This document shows positions 36,217 through 44,692 of a DNA stretch of 64,000 nt, piece after piece. Each line of letters begins with the position of its first letter. Within the stretch, counting starts at the first letter, position 1. Position numbers and translations under genes: made by a program. The notes under the pieces were generated by a model. It searched no databases. It saw nothing but the letters and a program-made list of their open reading frames with translations, and was not told the origin of the DNA. This DNA is from Streptomyces sp. NBC_00178 (GTDB taxonomy: Bacteria; Actinomycetota; Actinomycetes; Streptomycetales; Streptomycetaceae). The stretch lies in contig NZ_CP108143.1 in the NCBI RefSeq assembly GCF_036206005.1, forward strand, positions 3,424,001-3,488,000. Reading direction: 5' to 3'.

Positions 36217-38448
36217 ATGCCAAAGAAGCGCTCAGGCGGGGGTCTCACGACGACCCAGCAGGCCGCCAAGTTCCTCGGTGTCGCCGCACTCTCCGGAGCC
36301 GTACTGGCAGGCATCGCACTGCCGGCCGCCGGAGCCCTGGGGCTCGCAGCCAAGGGAACGGTCGAGGGATTCGACGAGATCCCCTCGAACCTCAAGACCC
36401 CACCGCTGAGCCAGCGGACGACGATCCTGGACAACGAGGGCGGCATGATCGCCACCGTCTACTCGCGTGACCGTACGGTCGTCCCGCTCAAGGACATCTC
36501 GCCGTACATGCAGGACGCGATCGTCGCGATCGAGGACTCACGCTTCTACAAGCACGGCGCGGTCGACCTCAAGGGCATCCTGCGCGCGATGAACCGCAAC
36601 GTGCAGGAGGGCGGAGCCGCGCAGGGTGCGTCGACGCTCACCCAGCAGTACGTGAAGAACGTCTTCGTCGAGGAGGCGGGCGACGACCCAGACAAGGTCG
36701 CCGAGGCCACCCAGCAGACCCTGGGCCGCAAGGTGCGCGAGCTCAAGTACGCGATCCAGGTCGAGGAGGAACTCGGCAAGAAGAAGATCCTGGAGAACTA
36801 CCTCAACATCACGTTCTTCGGGCAGCAGGCCTATGGTATCGAGGCCGCGTCGCAGCGCTATTTCTCCAAGCACGCCAAGGACCTGACACTGGAGGAGGCC
36901 GCGATGCTGGCCGGTCTCGTCCAGTCGCCCACCCGTTACGACCCGGTCAACGACTCGGAAGAGGCGACCAAGCGTCGTAACACCGTCCTGCAGCGTATGG
37001 CGGCGGTGGGCAACATCTCGCAGGACGAGGCCGACAAGGCCATCGCCGCCCCGCTCAAGCTGAAGGTCAAGCAGCCCAAGAACGGCTGCATCACGGCCGT
37101 GGAGGGTTCCGGCTTCTTCTGCGACTACGTGCGCAAGACGATCCTGACGAACCCCGCCTTCGGGAAGACGGACGAGGAGCGCACCAAGCTGTGGAACCTC
37201 GGTGGCCTGACCATCAGGACCACACTGTCCCCGCGGGCCCAGGAGGCGGCCAACGAGGCGTCCACCCTGAAGGTCAACAAGACCGACAAGATCGCGGCCT
37301 CGGTGGTGCAGGTCCAGCCCGGCACCGGCAAGATCCTTTCGATGGGCCAGTCACGTCCGTACGGCCTGGACCAGAAGAAGCACGAGACCGTGCTCAACCT
37401 GGCCGTCAACAACAAGATGGGCGGCAGCACCTACGGCTTCCAGGTCGGCTCGACCTTCAAGCCGATCACGGCCGCGGCGGCACTGGAGAAGGGCGTCAGC
37501 CCGGCACAGACCTTCTCGACGGACTGGAAGATGTCCGTCCCGAAGAACAAGTACACCAACTGCTCCGGAGCGCAGGGCGGCGGCGACTGGTCCGTCCAGA
37601 ACGAGCTGGAGGAGGAGAAGGGCACCTGGGACATGACGAGCGCGCTCGGCAAGTCCATCAACACCTACTTCGCGCTGCTGGAGCAGAAGGCCGGACTGTG
37701 CGAGACGGTCACCATGGCCAAGAAGGTGGGCTACGAGCGCGGTGACAGCAAGCAGCTCGTGGAGGAGCCCGCGATCACGCTCGGCAGTGAGGTGAGCACG
37801 CCGCTCTCCATGGCAGCGACCTACGCCGCGTTCGCCAACCGGGGCACCTACTGCACGCCGATCGCCATCGAGTCGATCAAGGACGCCAACGGCAAGAAGG
37901 TGCGGGTGCCCAAGTCCGCCTGCACGTCCGCGATGAGCGAGAAGACGGCGGACACGATCAACGCCATGCTCAAGGGCGTGGTCGAGGACGGCACGGGAAC
38001 GCTGGCCGGCCTGTCGGACCGCGACAACGCGGGGAAGACGGGAACGACGGAGGAGCGCAGGGACGCGTGGTTCGTCGGCTACACCCCGAACCTCTCCACG
38101 GCGGTGTGGGTCGGATCCGACGGCGCCAAGAAGGTGCCGATGTACAACATCACCATCGGCGGCCAGTACTACGACAAGGTCTGCGGTGGCTGTCTGCCCG
38201 GACCGATCTGGCGGACCGCGATGACCGGTGCGCTGGAAGCGTCCGAGACCCCCTCCTTCAACCAGGTCGCGCTGCCCCGCGGCGAAGAGAAGAAGGACAA
38301 GGACAAGGGACAGGACAAGGGCCGCGGCGACGGTGACGACGGCGGCAAGCCGGACCCCATCGGCGGCATCACCCTCCCGCCCGGCGTCATCGGCGGGAAC
38401 CACGGTGGCGGGAACCACGGCGGCGGACGGGGCGGCAACGGTCCCTGA
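36217..38448 (+). CDS. class A penicillin-binding protein (bifunctional transglycosylase/transpeptidase)
   Basis: Polymerises and cross-links peptidoglycan outside the membrane. The 743-residue protein has one N-terminal membrane segment (about 20-46). The GT51 domain shows EDSRFYKHGAVD (catalytic Glu106), GASTLTQQYVKN and RKVRELKYAIQVEEELGKKK. The transpeptidase domain shows STFK (Ser412-Lys415), SIN (in GKSINTYF) and KTGTT (from Lys607). The tail is charged and then Gly/His-rich (GGNHGGGNHGGG), as common in actinobacterial PBPs. All catalytic residues are intact. Confidence 0.96.
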   Translation: MPKKRSGGGLTTTQQAAKFLGVAALSGAVLAGIALPAAGALGLAAKGTVEGFDEIPSNLKTPPLSQRTTILDNEGGMIATVYSRDRTVVPLKDISPYMQDAIVAIEDSRFYKHGAVDLKGILRAMNRNVQEGGAAQGASTLTQQYVKNVFVEEAGDDPDKVAEATQQTLGRKVRELKYAIQVEEELGKKKILENYLNITFFGQQAYGIEAASQRYFSKHAKDLTLEEAAMLAGLVQSPTRYDPVNDSEEATKRRNTVLQRMAAVGNISQDEADKAIAAPLKLKVKQPKNGCITAVEGSGFFCDYVRKTILTNPAFGKTDEERTKLWNLGGLTIRTTLSPRAQEAANEASTLKVNKTDKIAASVVQVQPGTGKILSMGQSRPYGLDQKKHETVLNLAVNNKMGGSTYGFQVGSTFKPITAAAALEKGVSPAQTFSTDWKMSVPKNKYTNCSGAQGGGDWSVQNELEEEKGTWDMTSALGKSINTYFALLEQKAGLCETVTMAKKVGYERGDSKQLVEEPAITLGSEVSTPLSMAATYAAFANRGTYCTPIAIESIKDANGKKVRVPKSACTSAMSEKTADTINAMLKGVVEDGTGTLAGLSDRDNAGKTGTTEERRDAWFVGYTPNLSTAVWVGSDGAKKVPMYNITIGGQYYDKVCGGCLPGPIWRTAMTGALEASETPSFNQVALPRGEEKKDKDKGQDKGRGDGDDGGKPDPIGGITLPPGVIGGNHGGGNHGGGRGGNGP

Positions 38449-38476
38449 CCTGCTGCGGACCCGCTGACCACTGCAT

Positions 38477-38514
38477 GAGGAAGGGGCACCCCCGGGCGGG
38501 GGTGCCCCTTCCTC
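38477..38514. terminator. strong terminator between the PBP and YqeY genes
   Basis: A perfect 17-bp stem (GAGGAAGGGGCACCCCC with its complement at 38498-38514) and a GGGC loop lie 28 bp past the PBP stop. The neighbouring gene is convergent. Confidence 0.85.
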
Positions 38515-38580
38515 GTTCCCGGGAGCCGCAGTGGCTGCCGTCCTTCACAGGGGCGGCACCGCGCTTCCGGTCCCGGCCGC

Positions 38581-39045
38581 TCAGCCCGCGAGCAGCTTCT
38601 TCACCGCGGCGGCCACCCGGCCCCCCTCGGCGAGCCCCGCCACCTTCGGGCCGACGATCTTCATGACGGCACCCATGGCCCGCGGGCCTTCGGCGCCGGC
38701 GCTCTTCGCCTCCTGGACGGCCTGCGCGACGATCACGTCCAGTTCCTCGTCGGTGAGCGGCTTCGGCAGGTACCTGTCGAGCAGCTCACCCTCCGCCTTC
38801 TCCCGCTCGGCCTGCTCGGTCCTGCCACCCTGCGCGAAGGCCTCGGCCGCCTCGCGGCGCTTCTTCGCCTCCTTGGCGATCACCTTCTGCACCTCGTCGT
38901 CGGAGAGTTCGCGCGCCGTCCTGCCGCTGACCTCTTCCTTCGTGATCGCGGTGAGGGTGAGCCGGAGGGTGGACGAGGTGAGCTCGTCACGCGCCTTCAT
39001 GGCCGTGGTGAGGTCTTCCTTGAGCTTGGACTTGAGCGTGGTCAT
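38581..39045 (-). CDS. GatB/YqeY-domain protein
   Basis: Protein of 154 residues: MTTLKSKLKEDLTTAMKARD at the start, LRLTLTAITKEEV, YLPKPLTDEELDVIV and MGAVMKIVGPKVAGLAEGG are YqeY signatures. The family shares a domain with the tRNA amidotransferase subunit GatB, and its own role is not settled. ATG 39045 is preceded by CACAAT six bases upstream and no ribosome binding site, suggesting a leaderless mRNA. It is divergent from the metallophosphoesterase, 79 bp apart. Confidence 0.92.
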   Translation of the reverse strand: MTTLKSKLKEDLTTAMKARDELTSSTLRLTLTAITKEEVSGRTARELSDDEVQKVIAKEAKKRREAAEAFAQGGRTEQAEREKAEGELLDRYLPKPLTDEELDVIVAQAVQEAKSAGAEGPRAMGAVMKIVGPKVAGLAEGGRVAAAVKKLLAG

Positions 39046-39124
39046 GCGGCGATTGTGACAGGTACGGGGCACCCGCCGCCCGCCGGTTTTCGTCCGCCCC
39101 CTCCGTGTCTGCGACGATGGGCGC

Positions 39125-40063
39125 ATGCGCGCACGCTACGGAGTACCCCTGAAAGCAACGGCAGTCGGCGCAGCGGTCGGCGCCGCCGGTCTCGTGTACG
39201 CCGCCGGATTCGAGGCACGGTCGTTCCGGCTCCGCCGGATCGCGATTCCCGTACTCCCGCACGGGGCACGCCCGTTGCGCGTACTCCAGATCTCCGACAT
39301 CCACATGGTGAGCGGTCAGCGCAAGAAGCGCGCGTGGCTGCAGTCGCTGGCGGGCCTGAGGCCGGACTTCGTGGTGAACACCGGCGACAACCTCTCCGAC
39401 CCGGAGGCGGTACCCGAGCTGCTCGACGCGCTCGGCCCGCTGATGGAGATCCCCGGGGTCTACGTCTTCGGATCGAACGACTACTACGGGCCGAAGCTGC
39501 GCAACCCCGCGCTCTACATCCTGGAGAAGATGCAGGGCAAGCACGGGCTCAACGGCAACGCCCCGGCGGTCAACGTGGTCCACAACCCGTGGGAGCCGAT
39601 GCGGGACGCCTTCGACGACGCGGGCTGGCTGAACCTGACCAACACCCGGGGACGGATCAAGGCCGACGGCCTGGAGATCGCCTTCACCGGCCTGGACGAC
39701 CCGCACATCAAGCGGGACCGCTACGCCGAGGTCGCCGGCGGCCCCGAGACGGGCGCGGACCTGTCGATCGGCGTCGTCCACGCCCCCTACCTCCGCACCC
39801 TGGACGCCTTCACGGCGGACGGCTACCCCCTGATCCTGGCGGGGCACACCCACGGCGGCCAGCTCTGCATCCCCTTCTACGGAGCCCTCGTCACCAACTG
39901 CGATCTGGACACGGACCGGGTGAAGGGCCTCTCCGCCCACACCGTGGGCGAGCGGCGCGCCTACCTCCACGTGTCGGCCGGCTGCGGCACCAACCGCTAC
40001 ACCCCCGTCCGCTTCGCCTGCCCGCCCGAGGCGACCCTGCTGACTCTGACGCCCCGGGACTGA
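39125..40063 (+). CDS. calcineurin-like metallophosphoesterase
   Basis: Protein of 312 residues with an N-terminal hydrophobic segment (ATAVGAAVGAAGLVYAAG), so it is probably membrane-attached. The metal-binding motifs are ISDIHM, NTGDN, GSNDYY (in place of GNHD) and AGHTHGGQ. It resembles YkuE-like phosphodiesterases, some acting on lipid substrates. The Asn-Asp-Tyr variant (GSNDYY) is seen in actinobacterial members. ATG 39125 has GACGAT six bases upstream. This is the last gene of the conserved block before the tRNA. Confidence 0.9.
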   Translation: MRARYGVPLKATAVGAAVGAAGLVYAAGFEARSFRLRRIAIPVLPHGARPLRVLQISDIHMVSGQRKKRAWLQSLAGLRPDFVVNTGDNLSDPEAVPELLDALGPLMEIPGVYVFGSNDYYGPKLRNPALYILEKMQGKHGLNGNAPAVNVVHNPWEPMRDAFDDAGWLNLTNTRGRIKADGLEIAFTGLDDPHIKRDRYAEVAGGPETGADLSIGVVHAPYLRTLDAFTADGYPLILAGHTHGGQLCIPFYGALVTNCDLDTDRVKGLSAHTVGERRAYLHVSAGCGTNRYTPVRFACPPEATLLTLTPRD

Positions 40064-40151
40064 GAACGGCGGCCGAGCCGTAATACCGGATTTCGCCTCC
40101 GGGCGCCGGTGGGCTAAAGTAATCGATGTCGCCGGGACAATCGGTGGACAT

Positions 40152-40225
40152 CGGGGTGTAGCGCAGCTTGGCAGCGCGCTTCGTTCGGGACGAAGAGGTC
40201 GTGGGTTCAAATCCCGCCACCCCGA
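40152..40225 (+). tRNA. tRNA-Pro (anticodon CGG)
   Basis: The acceptor arms CGGGGTG (40152-40158) and CACCCCG (40218-40224), discriminator A 40225, anticodon stem CTTCG/CGAAG with loop TTCGGGA, and T-arm GTGGGTTCAAATCCCGC form a complete cloverleaf. No CCA is encoded. It marks the border between conserved and accessory DNA and is the likely integration site. Confidence 0.95.
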
Positions 40226-40240
40226 CAGCTGAAACACCAG

Positions 40241-40279
40241 GTCAGGGGCCTGATCCGCTTAGCGGGTCGGGCCCCTGAC
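40241..40279 (+). terminator. terminator-like hairpin after tRNA-Pro
   Basis: GTCAGGGGCC (40241-40250) pairs with GGCCCCTGAC (40270-40279). The inner 8 bp also pair, with two G-T wobbles, around a TTA loop. It starts 15 bp after the tRNA. Confidence 0.75.
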
Positions 40280-40297
40280 TCGTTCCTGGGGGCGTCT

Positions 40298-40317
40298 TGG
40301 GAGCCGTTTGGGAGCCG
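40298..40317. repeat. direct repeat TGGGAGCCG x2, candidate integrase arm sites
   Basis: TGGGAGCCG occurs at 40298-40306 and 40309-40317, one helical turn apart, close to the tRNA 3' end. Short direct repeats beside a tRNA att site are typical integrase arm-binding sites. This role is inferred. Confidence 0.4.
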
Positions 40318-40521
40318 ATCTCTGGATCCGGCTCCCCGCCGGCTCCCAGAGGGTGCGCGTGGAGGCCAACTGTGGAACGGGGCTACCCCAGGGCCGTACC
40401 TGTCGCTCGGCGCGCTCGGCTCATGCCGCTCGGCCGTTAATAGACACGAGGAATCATCTCTTCATAGCTGTTGGCCGAGCGCGCCGATTCCGCTCTCCGA
40501 CCGTCAGGGAGGGACTGCGGC

Positions 40522-40752
40522 TCAGCTGCCAGCGCGCCGATACCCCACGGGCCTCTCACTCACCTTCACGATCACCCCGGCATCAGCAAGATCGCGAAGC
40601 ATCTGGCGTGCCCGCTTCTTCCCGATCGCCACGTCAGCGGGACGGTATCCCGCTCCGAACAGGGCCGCCAGGACGCGTTCGGCATCCCATGTCCCCTGGA
40701 GGACCTGGATGGCCTCGCTAAGGATCTCAGCGTGCGTTTGGGTACTGCTCAC
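40522..40752 (-). CDS. small helical protein, possible DNA-binding, unrecognised
   Basis: Protein of 76 residues from GTG 40752, which follows CGGAGGAC. It begins SSTQTHAEILSEAIQVLQG and continues with helices (AERVLAALFGAGYRPADVA, ARQMLRDLADAGVIVKV), ending in a basic VGYRRAGS. The helix-turn-helix-strand pattern in the second half is compatible with a small winged-helix regulator, but I recognise no family. The flanks 40226-40521 and 40753-41061 hold no other gene that I can support. Confidence 0.6.
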   Translation of the reverse strand: MSSTQTHAEILSEAIQVLQGTWDAERVLAALFGAGYRPADVAIGKKRARQMLRDLADAGVIVKVSERPVGYRRAGS

Positions 40753-41061
40753 ATGTCCTCCGCAGTTGCCTACAAACTCACCCCCAAAAATAATCGCCAG
40801 TCGGGCACTCAGGTTGCCCATATGGCGCATTCACTCGCGACAGGGTGGACGGGCAGCGCACACGGTCGGCGCCGGGAGACGAGGTGGGCCTGCTTTCCGG
40901 AGCGAACGGCACCTACCTCGCTTGTGACGTTGCTATCGTCGTCAGCGCCATCGAGTGAGTCCGAGTCCTTTCTGGATCGGCCCGTTGGCACCCGCTCGAC
41001 TGGTGACCGCATACAGGTCGGCGACCTCTTGAGGAGCCCGGCCATCCACGAGAGGACTTCA

Positions 41062-41742
41062 GTGAGCGGTCAGCTCCCACCGATGCCTGAACAGCTTCCC
41101 GAGCGACCCAAGAGCGTCAGGAACCCGTGGAAAACGGCCACGTTCTGCCTGGCTGGCGCGCTTATGGTGACCGCTGCAGCACTCGCCTACACCGCTACGG
41201 GAAGCCAAGGGGACGCTCCCAACGCCTCAGCCGATCCGTCGCCCTCGATCTGGCAGGACGATCGCCCCAGCGCCGACACTGCCCCCGTCGAGACGACGTC
41301 CCCCATCCCGAGTCGACCGGCCGATTTCAAGATCGGAGACGAAGCGCGCAACGGCGGCGCCGTCGTCACGGTCACCAAGGTCCGGGAGGCTGAGTCGATC
41401 AACGTGGCCGGTGGAGTCAAGAAGGCGGGAGGCGACGCCAAGTACGTGATCTTAGAGACCGTGGTATTTAACGACTCCAAGGCCAGCATGGACCTGACCT
41501 GCTCGCTGCCCATCGTGAATGGCCTGCTGGACGAGCAAGAGCGGCGCTACGACACCATCGATGACCTGTACGAAGTGACAGGAAATCCCGAGTGCAACGA
41601 GCAGCTCCAGCCCGGCTTCAAGGATGAGATGCAGTTTGTCTACCGGGTCCCGAAGGGCGCGAAGATCATCGCCTGGGAGTTCTCCGAGTACGATCTCGCC
41701 TCGGACCGGGAGCCGTCGATCATCGCACTGGCCAGCGCCTGA
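41062..41742 (+). CDS. DUF4352-like membrane-anchored exported protein
   Basis: Protein of 226 residues from GTG 41062 (after GAGAGG). A cytoplasmic Pro-rich start is followed by one membrane segment (about 20-42, FCLAGALMVTAAALAYTA), a Ser/Pro linker and an extracellular beta-rich domain: FKIGDEARNGGAVVTVTKVRE, AKYVILETVVFNDSKASMDL, FVYRVPKGAKIIAWEFSE. This is the telokin-like/DUF4352 immunoglobulin-type fold. Its role is unknown, and it is a frequent cargo gene. Confidence 0.75.
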   Translation: MSGQLPPMPEQLPERPKSVRNPWKTATFCLAGALMVTAAALAYTATGSQGDAPNASADPSPSIWQDDRPSADTAPVETTSPIPSRPADFKIGDEARNGGAVVTVTKVREAESINVAGGVKKAGGDAKYVILETVVFNDSKASMDLTCSLPIVNGLLDEQERRYDTIDDLYEVTGNPECNEQLQPGFKDEMQFVYRVPKGAKIIAWEFSEYDLASDREPSIIALASA

Positions 41743-41938
41743 GGCTTCAGGGGGCTGGATGCAACATGGGCAGCCTGTGCCGACATCGAGCACAGCTGGC
41801 GTTTACCCCCGGCCTGGCTGGCCTCGGCTTTTCTGCCGTGCTAGCGCGGCTTCCCAAACGACCGTGTGAGCGATTGTGGTAGCCGCAGTGTCACTGTACG
41901 TTGCCGCGTACGGATTGGTTTGGCTCGGAGGGGGCGGA

Positions 41939-42364
41939 ATGCCGGAGTACGGCCGCGCAGACAACGAGTGGGGCATGCTGGTGGAAGCGGGGCGGGGATT
42001 TCTCGTCGAGCGCGCGAAACTTGGCAGGCTCACCTCATACACAGAGCTCAGCGTCACAGTGGCCCGGAGAACCGGCTGCCGTGCCTTCGATTTCGAGCGT
42101 GCTGATGAGCGGGCGGCCATGGGGGAACTGCTGGGACGGATCGTGGTCCGAGATCAGGAGATCACCCCCTCCGACCCTCGTGTCATGCTCTCGGCCCTGG
42201 TGAACTATTTGGGTGCCAACGACGCTGGACCGGGTTTCTATCAGTTGGCCAAGGACCTGCAGCTCCTGCCCATGAGTGCGTCCTCGGACCAGAAGTTCGA
42301 GTTCTGGATCAAGCAGGTGAAACAACTCTACGAACGCCATGGGGCCAAGCCAGCCGTGGCCTGA
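41939..42364 (+). CDS. conserved hypothetical protein
   Basis: Protein of 141 residues starting MPEYGRADNEWG at ATG 41939, directly behind GGAGGGGGCGGA. A longer frame to 41876 lacks a ribosome binding site. The pattern SYTELSVTVARRTG, RAAMGELLGRIVVRDQE, LSALVNYLGANDAGPGFYQL is one I have seen in many streptomycete hypothetical proteins, usually in accessory DNA. I know of no assigned function. No membrane segment. Confidence 0.7.
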   Translation: MPEYGRADNEWGMLVEAGRGFLVERAKLGRLTSYTELSVTVARRTGCRAFDFERADERAAMGELLGRIVVRDQEITPSDPRVMLSALVNYLGANDAGPGFYQLAKDLQLLPMSASSDQKFEFWIKQVKQLYERHGAKPAVA

Positions 42365-42412
42365 GCACGTCGCGCCATTGCAGCGCGTGCTCAGCAGCGT
42401 ACTAACGGTCGG

Positions 42413-42670
42413 TCACAGGCTTGGCTCCTTTCGGACGAAGAGAACGGCGCCGACCTGCGTGTCAGCGCTGGCGCCGGTTCCCTTCGGCTTCGAGGGACGC
42501 CCAGCATTGCCCTCAGGGGCGCCGTCCCCGAAGCGCTTACGGGGAAGGACCGTGGCGGCGAAGTGTTCTCCTGGCTGGTCTCGCCCCGAGGCCGGTTCGA
42601 CTTCGACCACCACAATGCCTGCGGCGTCGACCGCGAGCATGGCGCCTATTGCGGCGAAGTCGGCAACCAT
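42413..42670 (-). CDS. possible small protein, divergent from the repeat protein
   Basis: Protein of 85 residues, MVADFAAIGAMLAVDAAGIVV with a hydrophobic N-terminal half and a polar Lys/Gly-rich remainder. Amino-acid composition is more protein-like than the usual chance frames (few Arg, balanced Val/Ile). The start lies 27 bp from that of the divergent pentapeptide-like gene, a believable shared promoter. No clear ribosome binding site, so this is tentative. Confidence 0.35.
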   Translation of the reverse strand: MVADFAAIGAMLAVDAAGIVVVEVEPASGRDQPGEHFAATVLPRKRFGDGAPEGNAGRPSKPKGTGASADTQVGAVLFVRKEPSL

Positions 42671-42697
42671 CCGGGCGTGCGCAACCGTCCTTCGGGT

Positions 42698-44509
42698 ATG
42701 TCACACCCGAGCCCCGAACCGTCCTTGACCTCGCTTAGTTGGGTGCCCTGCGGTCACGGCACCACCCCGGAGGACCCGGTCGGCTGCCGCGGTGCCCAAG
42801 TCCCCGGCCATACCGCATGCCTCGCCCACCTGGGCGACCCCGAACGCGACGCCTACCTGTACAGCCTGACCCCCGGCGCCGCCATCGACCACAGCGGCAC
42901 CACCTTCACCGAACCGCTTCTGGACGCCCTCCTCAATGCCCTCCGCGACCCCACCACCGGATACCCCCGCCTCGGCGACGCCCGGTTCATATCGACAACC
43001 TTCCAGGGCGACGCCGAGTTCGATTTTGCGAGTTTCCAGGGCGAGGCCGTGTTCCGGTCGGCGATCTTCAAGGGCGACGCCGTGTTCGGGGCGGCGACCT
43101 TCCAGGGCGTCGTCGGGTTTCGGTCGGCGACGTTCCGGGGTGACGCCGTGTTCGAAGCGGCAGCCTTCGAGCGCGACGCCGAGTTCAGAGTGGCGACCTT
43201 CCGGAGCGACGCCCGGTTCTCGGGAGCGACCTTCCGGGGCGGCACGTGGTTCACGGGCACGACCTTTCAGGGCAACGTCGAGTTCGTGCGGACGGCCTTC
43301 GAGGGCGGCGCCCAGTACGAAGGTGCGACCTTTCGGGGCGACGCCGAGTTCGAAGCAGCGGCCTTCCAGGGAGACGCCTCGTTCATAAAGGCGGTGTTCG
43401 ATCGGGCGGCCAGTCTCGGTCCGTTGGTGTGCGCCGGGAGAGTGATGTTGTCGGGGGCGGTATTCAGCGGCCCGGTGAACCTCTCGTTGGCCGCGCGCCG
43501 TCTGGAGTGCCGACGGACCCGCTGGTCGTCAACGGCCGAGATACGTCTGCGCTACGCCACGGTGGACTTCGCCCACGCGGTCTTTGAGTATCCCCTCACA
43601 ATCGCCGCAGAGGCCGAGCCCTTCGTTCTCTCCTATGGACAGCCGTTGGCAGAGCAGACTCTTGCCGCCACGCCCGACGACGGGGTGCGGGTGGCCTCGC
43701 TGAGGGGGGTGGATGCGGCCCATCTGGTCCTCGCCGACATCGACCTGTCGGGGTGCCTGTTCGCAGGGACCGTGCACTTGGACCAGATCCGGCTGGAGGG
43801 CACGTGTTCCTTCGACAGGGTCCCGCCCCGCACGCACGGGCGGCGCTGGTACCTGCTGCGGTTCACCGCCCGCCGCGCCCTCGCCGAAGAGCACCACTGG
43901 CGCGCGAGCCGCGACGCGGCTGTCCGGGGCTGGAACGTGGCAGTGCTCGGTGCCGGACACATTGGGCCGGCGCAGCTGGCGCCGGTGTACCGGGCGCTGC
44001 GCAAGGCGTTCGAGGACGGCAAGGACGAGCCGGGGGCTGCGGTCTTCTACTACGGCGAGATGGAAATGCGCCGCCATGACCACACCGGCACCACCCGCGC
44101 CGAACGGGGACTCCTGCGCGGTTACTGGCTGCTGTCCGGCTACGGTCTGCGTGCTTCCCGAGCTCTGGGCTGGCTTGCCGCCGCCATGCTCGTCACCATC
44201 CTGCTACTTATGGGCTTCGGGCTCCCGAAAGACTCCCCGAAGCAGGAAGCGACCGGCACCGTGCCTCCTGCTGGCGGCAAGGTCACCTTCGAGATCGGCA
44301 AGACTGATCCCCAGAATCCCACAGCGGACAGGTACACCGGCGAGCGCTTCGACAAGGCCCTGAACGTCACGCTCAATTCGGTGGTGTTCCGTTCGTCGGG
44401 CCAGGACCTGACCACCGCCGGCACCTACATCGAGATGGTCTCCCGCGTCACCGAGCCCGTCCTTCTGGGCCTGGCTGCCCTGGCTGTCCGAAACCGCGTC
44501 AAACGCTGA
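42698..44509 (+). CDS. pentapeptide-type repeat protein with C-terminal membrane segments
   Basis: Protein of 603 residues from ATG 42698. After a Cys/His-containing start (WVPCGHGTTPEDPVGCRG), about twelve tandem 11-residue units of the form FxGDAxFxxAx (about residues 95-230) should make a right-handed beta helix. A second helix-like block (SLRGVDAAHLVLADIDLSGC) follows, then a helical region (YRALRKAFEDGKDEPGAAVFYYG) and two membrane segments (ALGWLAAAMLVTILLLMGF and a final short one). Similar architectures occur in actinobacterial accessory DNA. The function is unknown, and a membrane-associated scaffold is an inference. Confidence 0.8.
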   Translation: MSHPSPEPSLTSLSWVPCGHGTTPEDPVGCRGAQVPGHTACLAHLGDPERDAYLYSLTPGAAIDHSGTTFTEPLLDALLNALRDPTTGYPRLGDARFISTTFQGDAEFDFASFQGEAVFRSAIFKGDAVFGAATFQGVVGFRSATFRGDAVFEAAAFERDAEFRVATFRSDARFSGATFRGGTWFTGTTFQGNVEFVRTAFEGGAQYEGATFRGDAEFEAAAFQGDASFIKAVFDRAASLGPLVCAGRVMLSGAVFSGPVNLSLAARRLECRRTRWSSTAEIRLRYATVDFAHAVFEYPLTIAAEAEPFVLSYGQPLAEQTLAATPDDGVRVASLRGVDAAHLVLADIDLSGCLFAGTVHLDQIRLEGTCSFDRVPPRTHGRRWYLLRFTARRALAEEHHWRASRDAAVRGWNVAVLGAGHIGPAQLAPVYRALRKAFEDGKDEPGAAVFYYGEMEMRRHDHTGTTRAERGLLRGYWLLSGYGLRASRALGWLAAAMLVTILLLMGFGLPKDSPKQEATGTVPPAGGKVTFEIGKTDPQNPTADRYTGERFDKALNVTLNSVVFRSSGQDLTTAGTYIEMVSRVTEPVLLGLAALAVRNRVKR

Positions 44510-44692
44510 CCCAACCCGCCCACGGCCCTGGGCCGACGCAATGCCGCAGCCGCCGAGCACGGAAAAGCTGGTGTGACCGAGCCCGCCATGAGTCGCCGCA
44601 CGGAGAATTTCAGTGCCCAGGTCACAGCCCTGCCCACTGAGCTCTTCCGTGCGGTCCGGCACCTCACCGTCCAGACTTCGCCTCAGCTCGTG

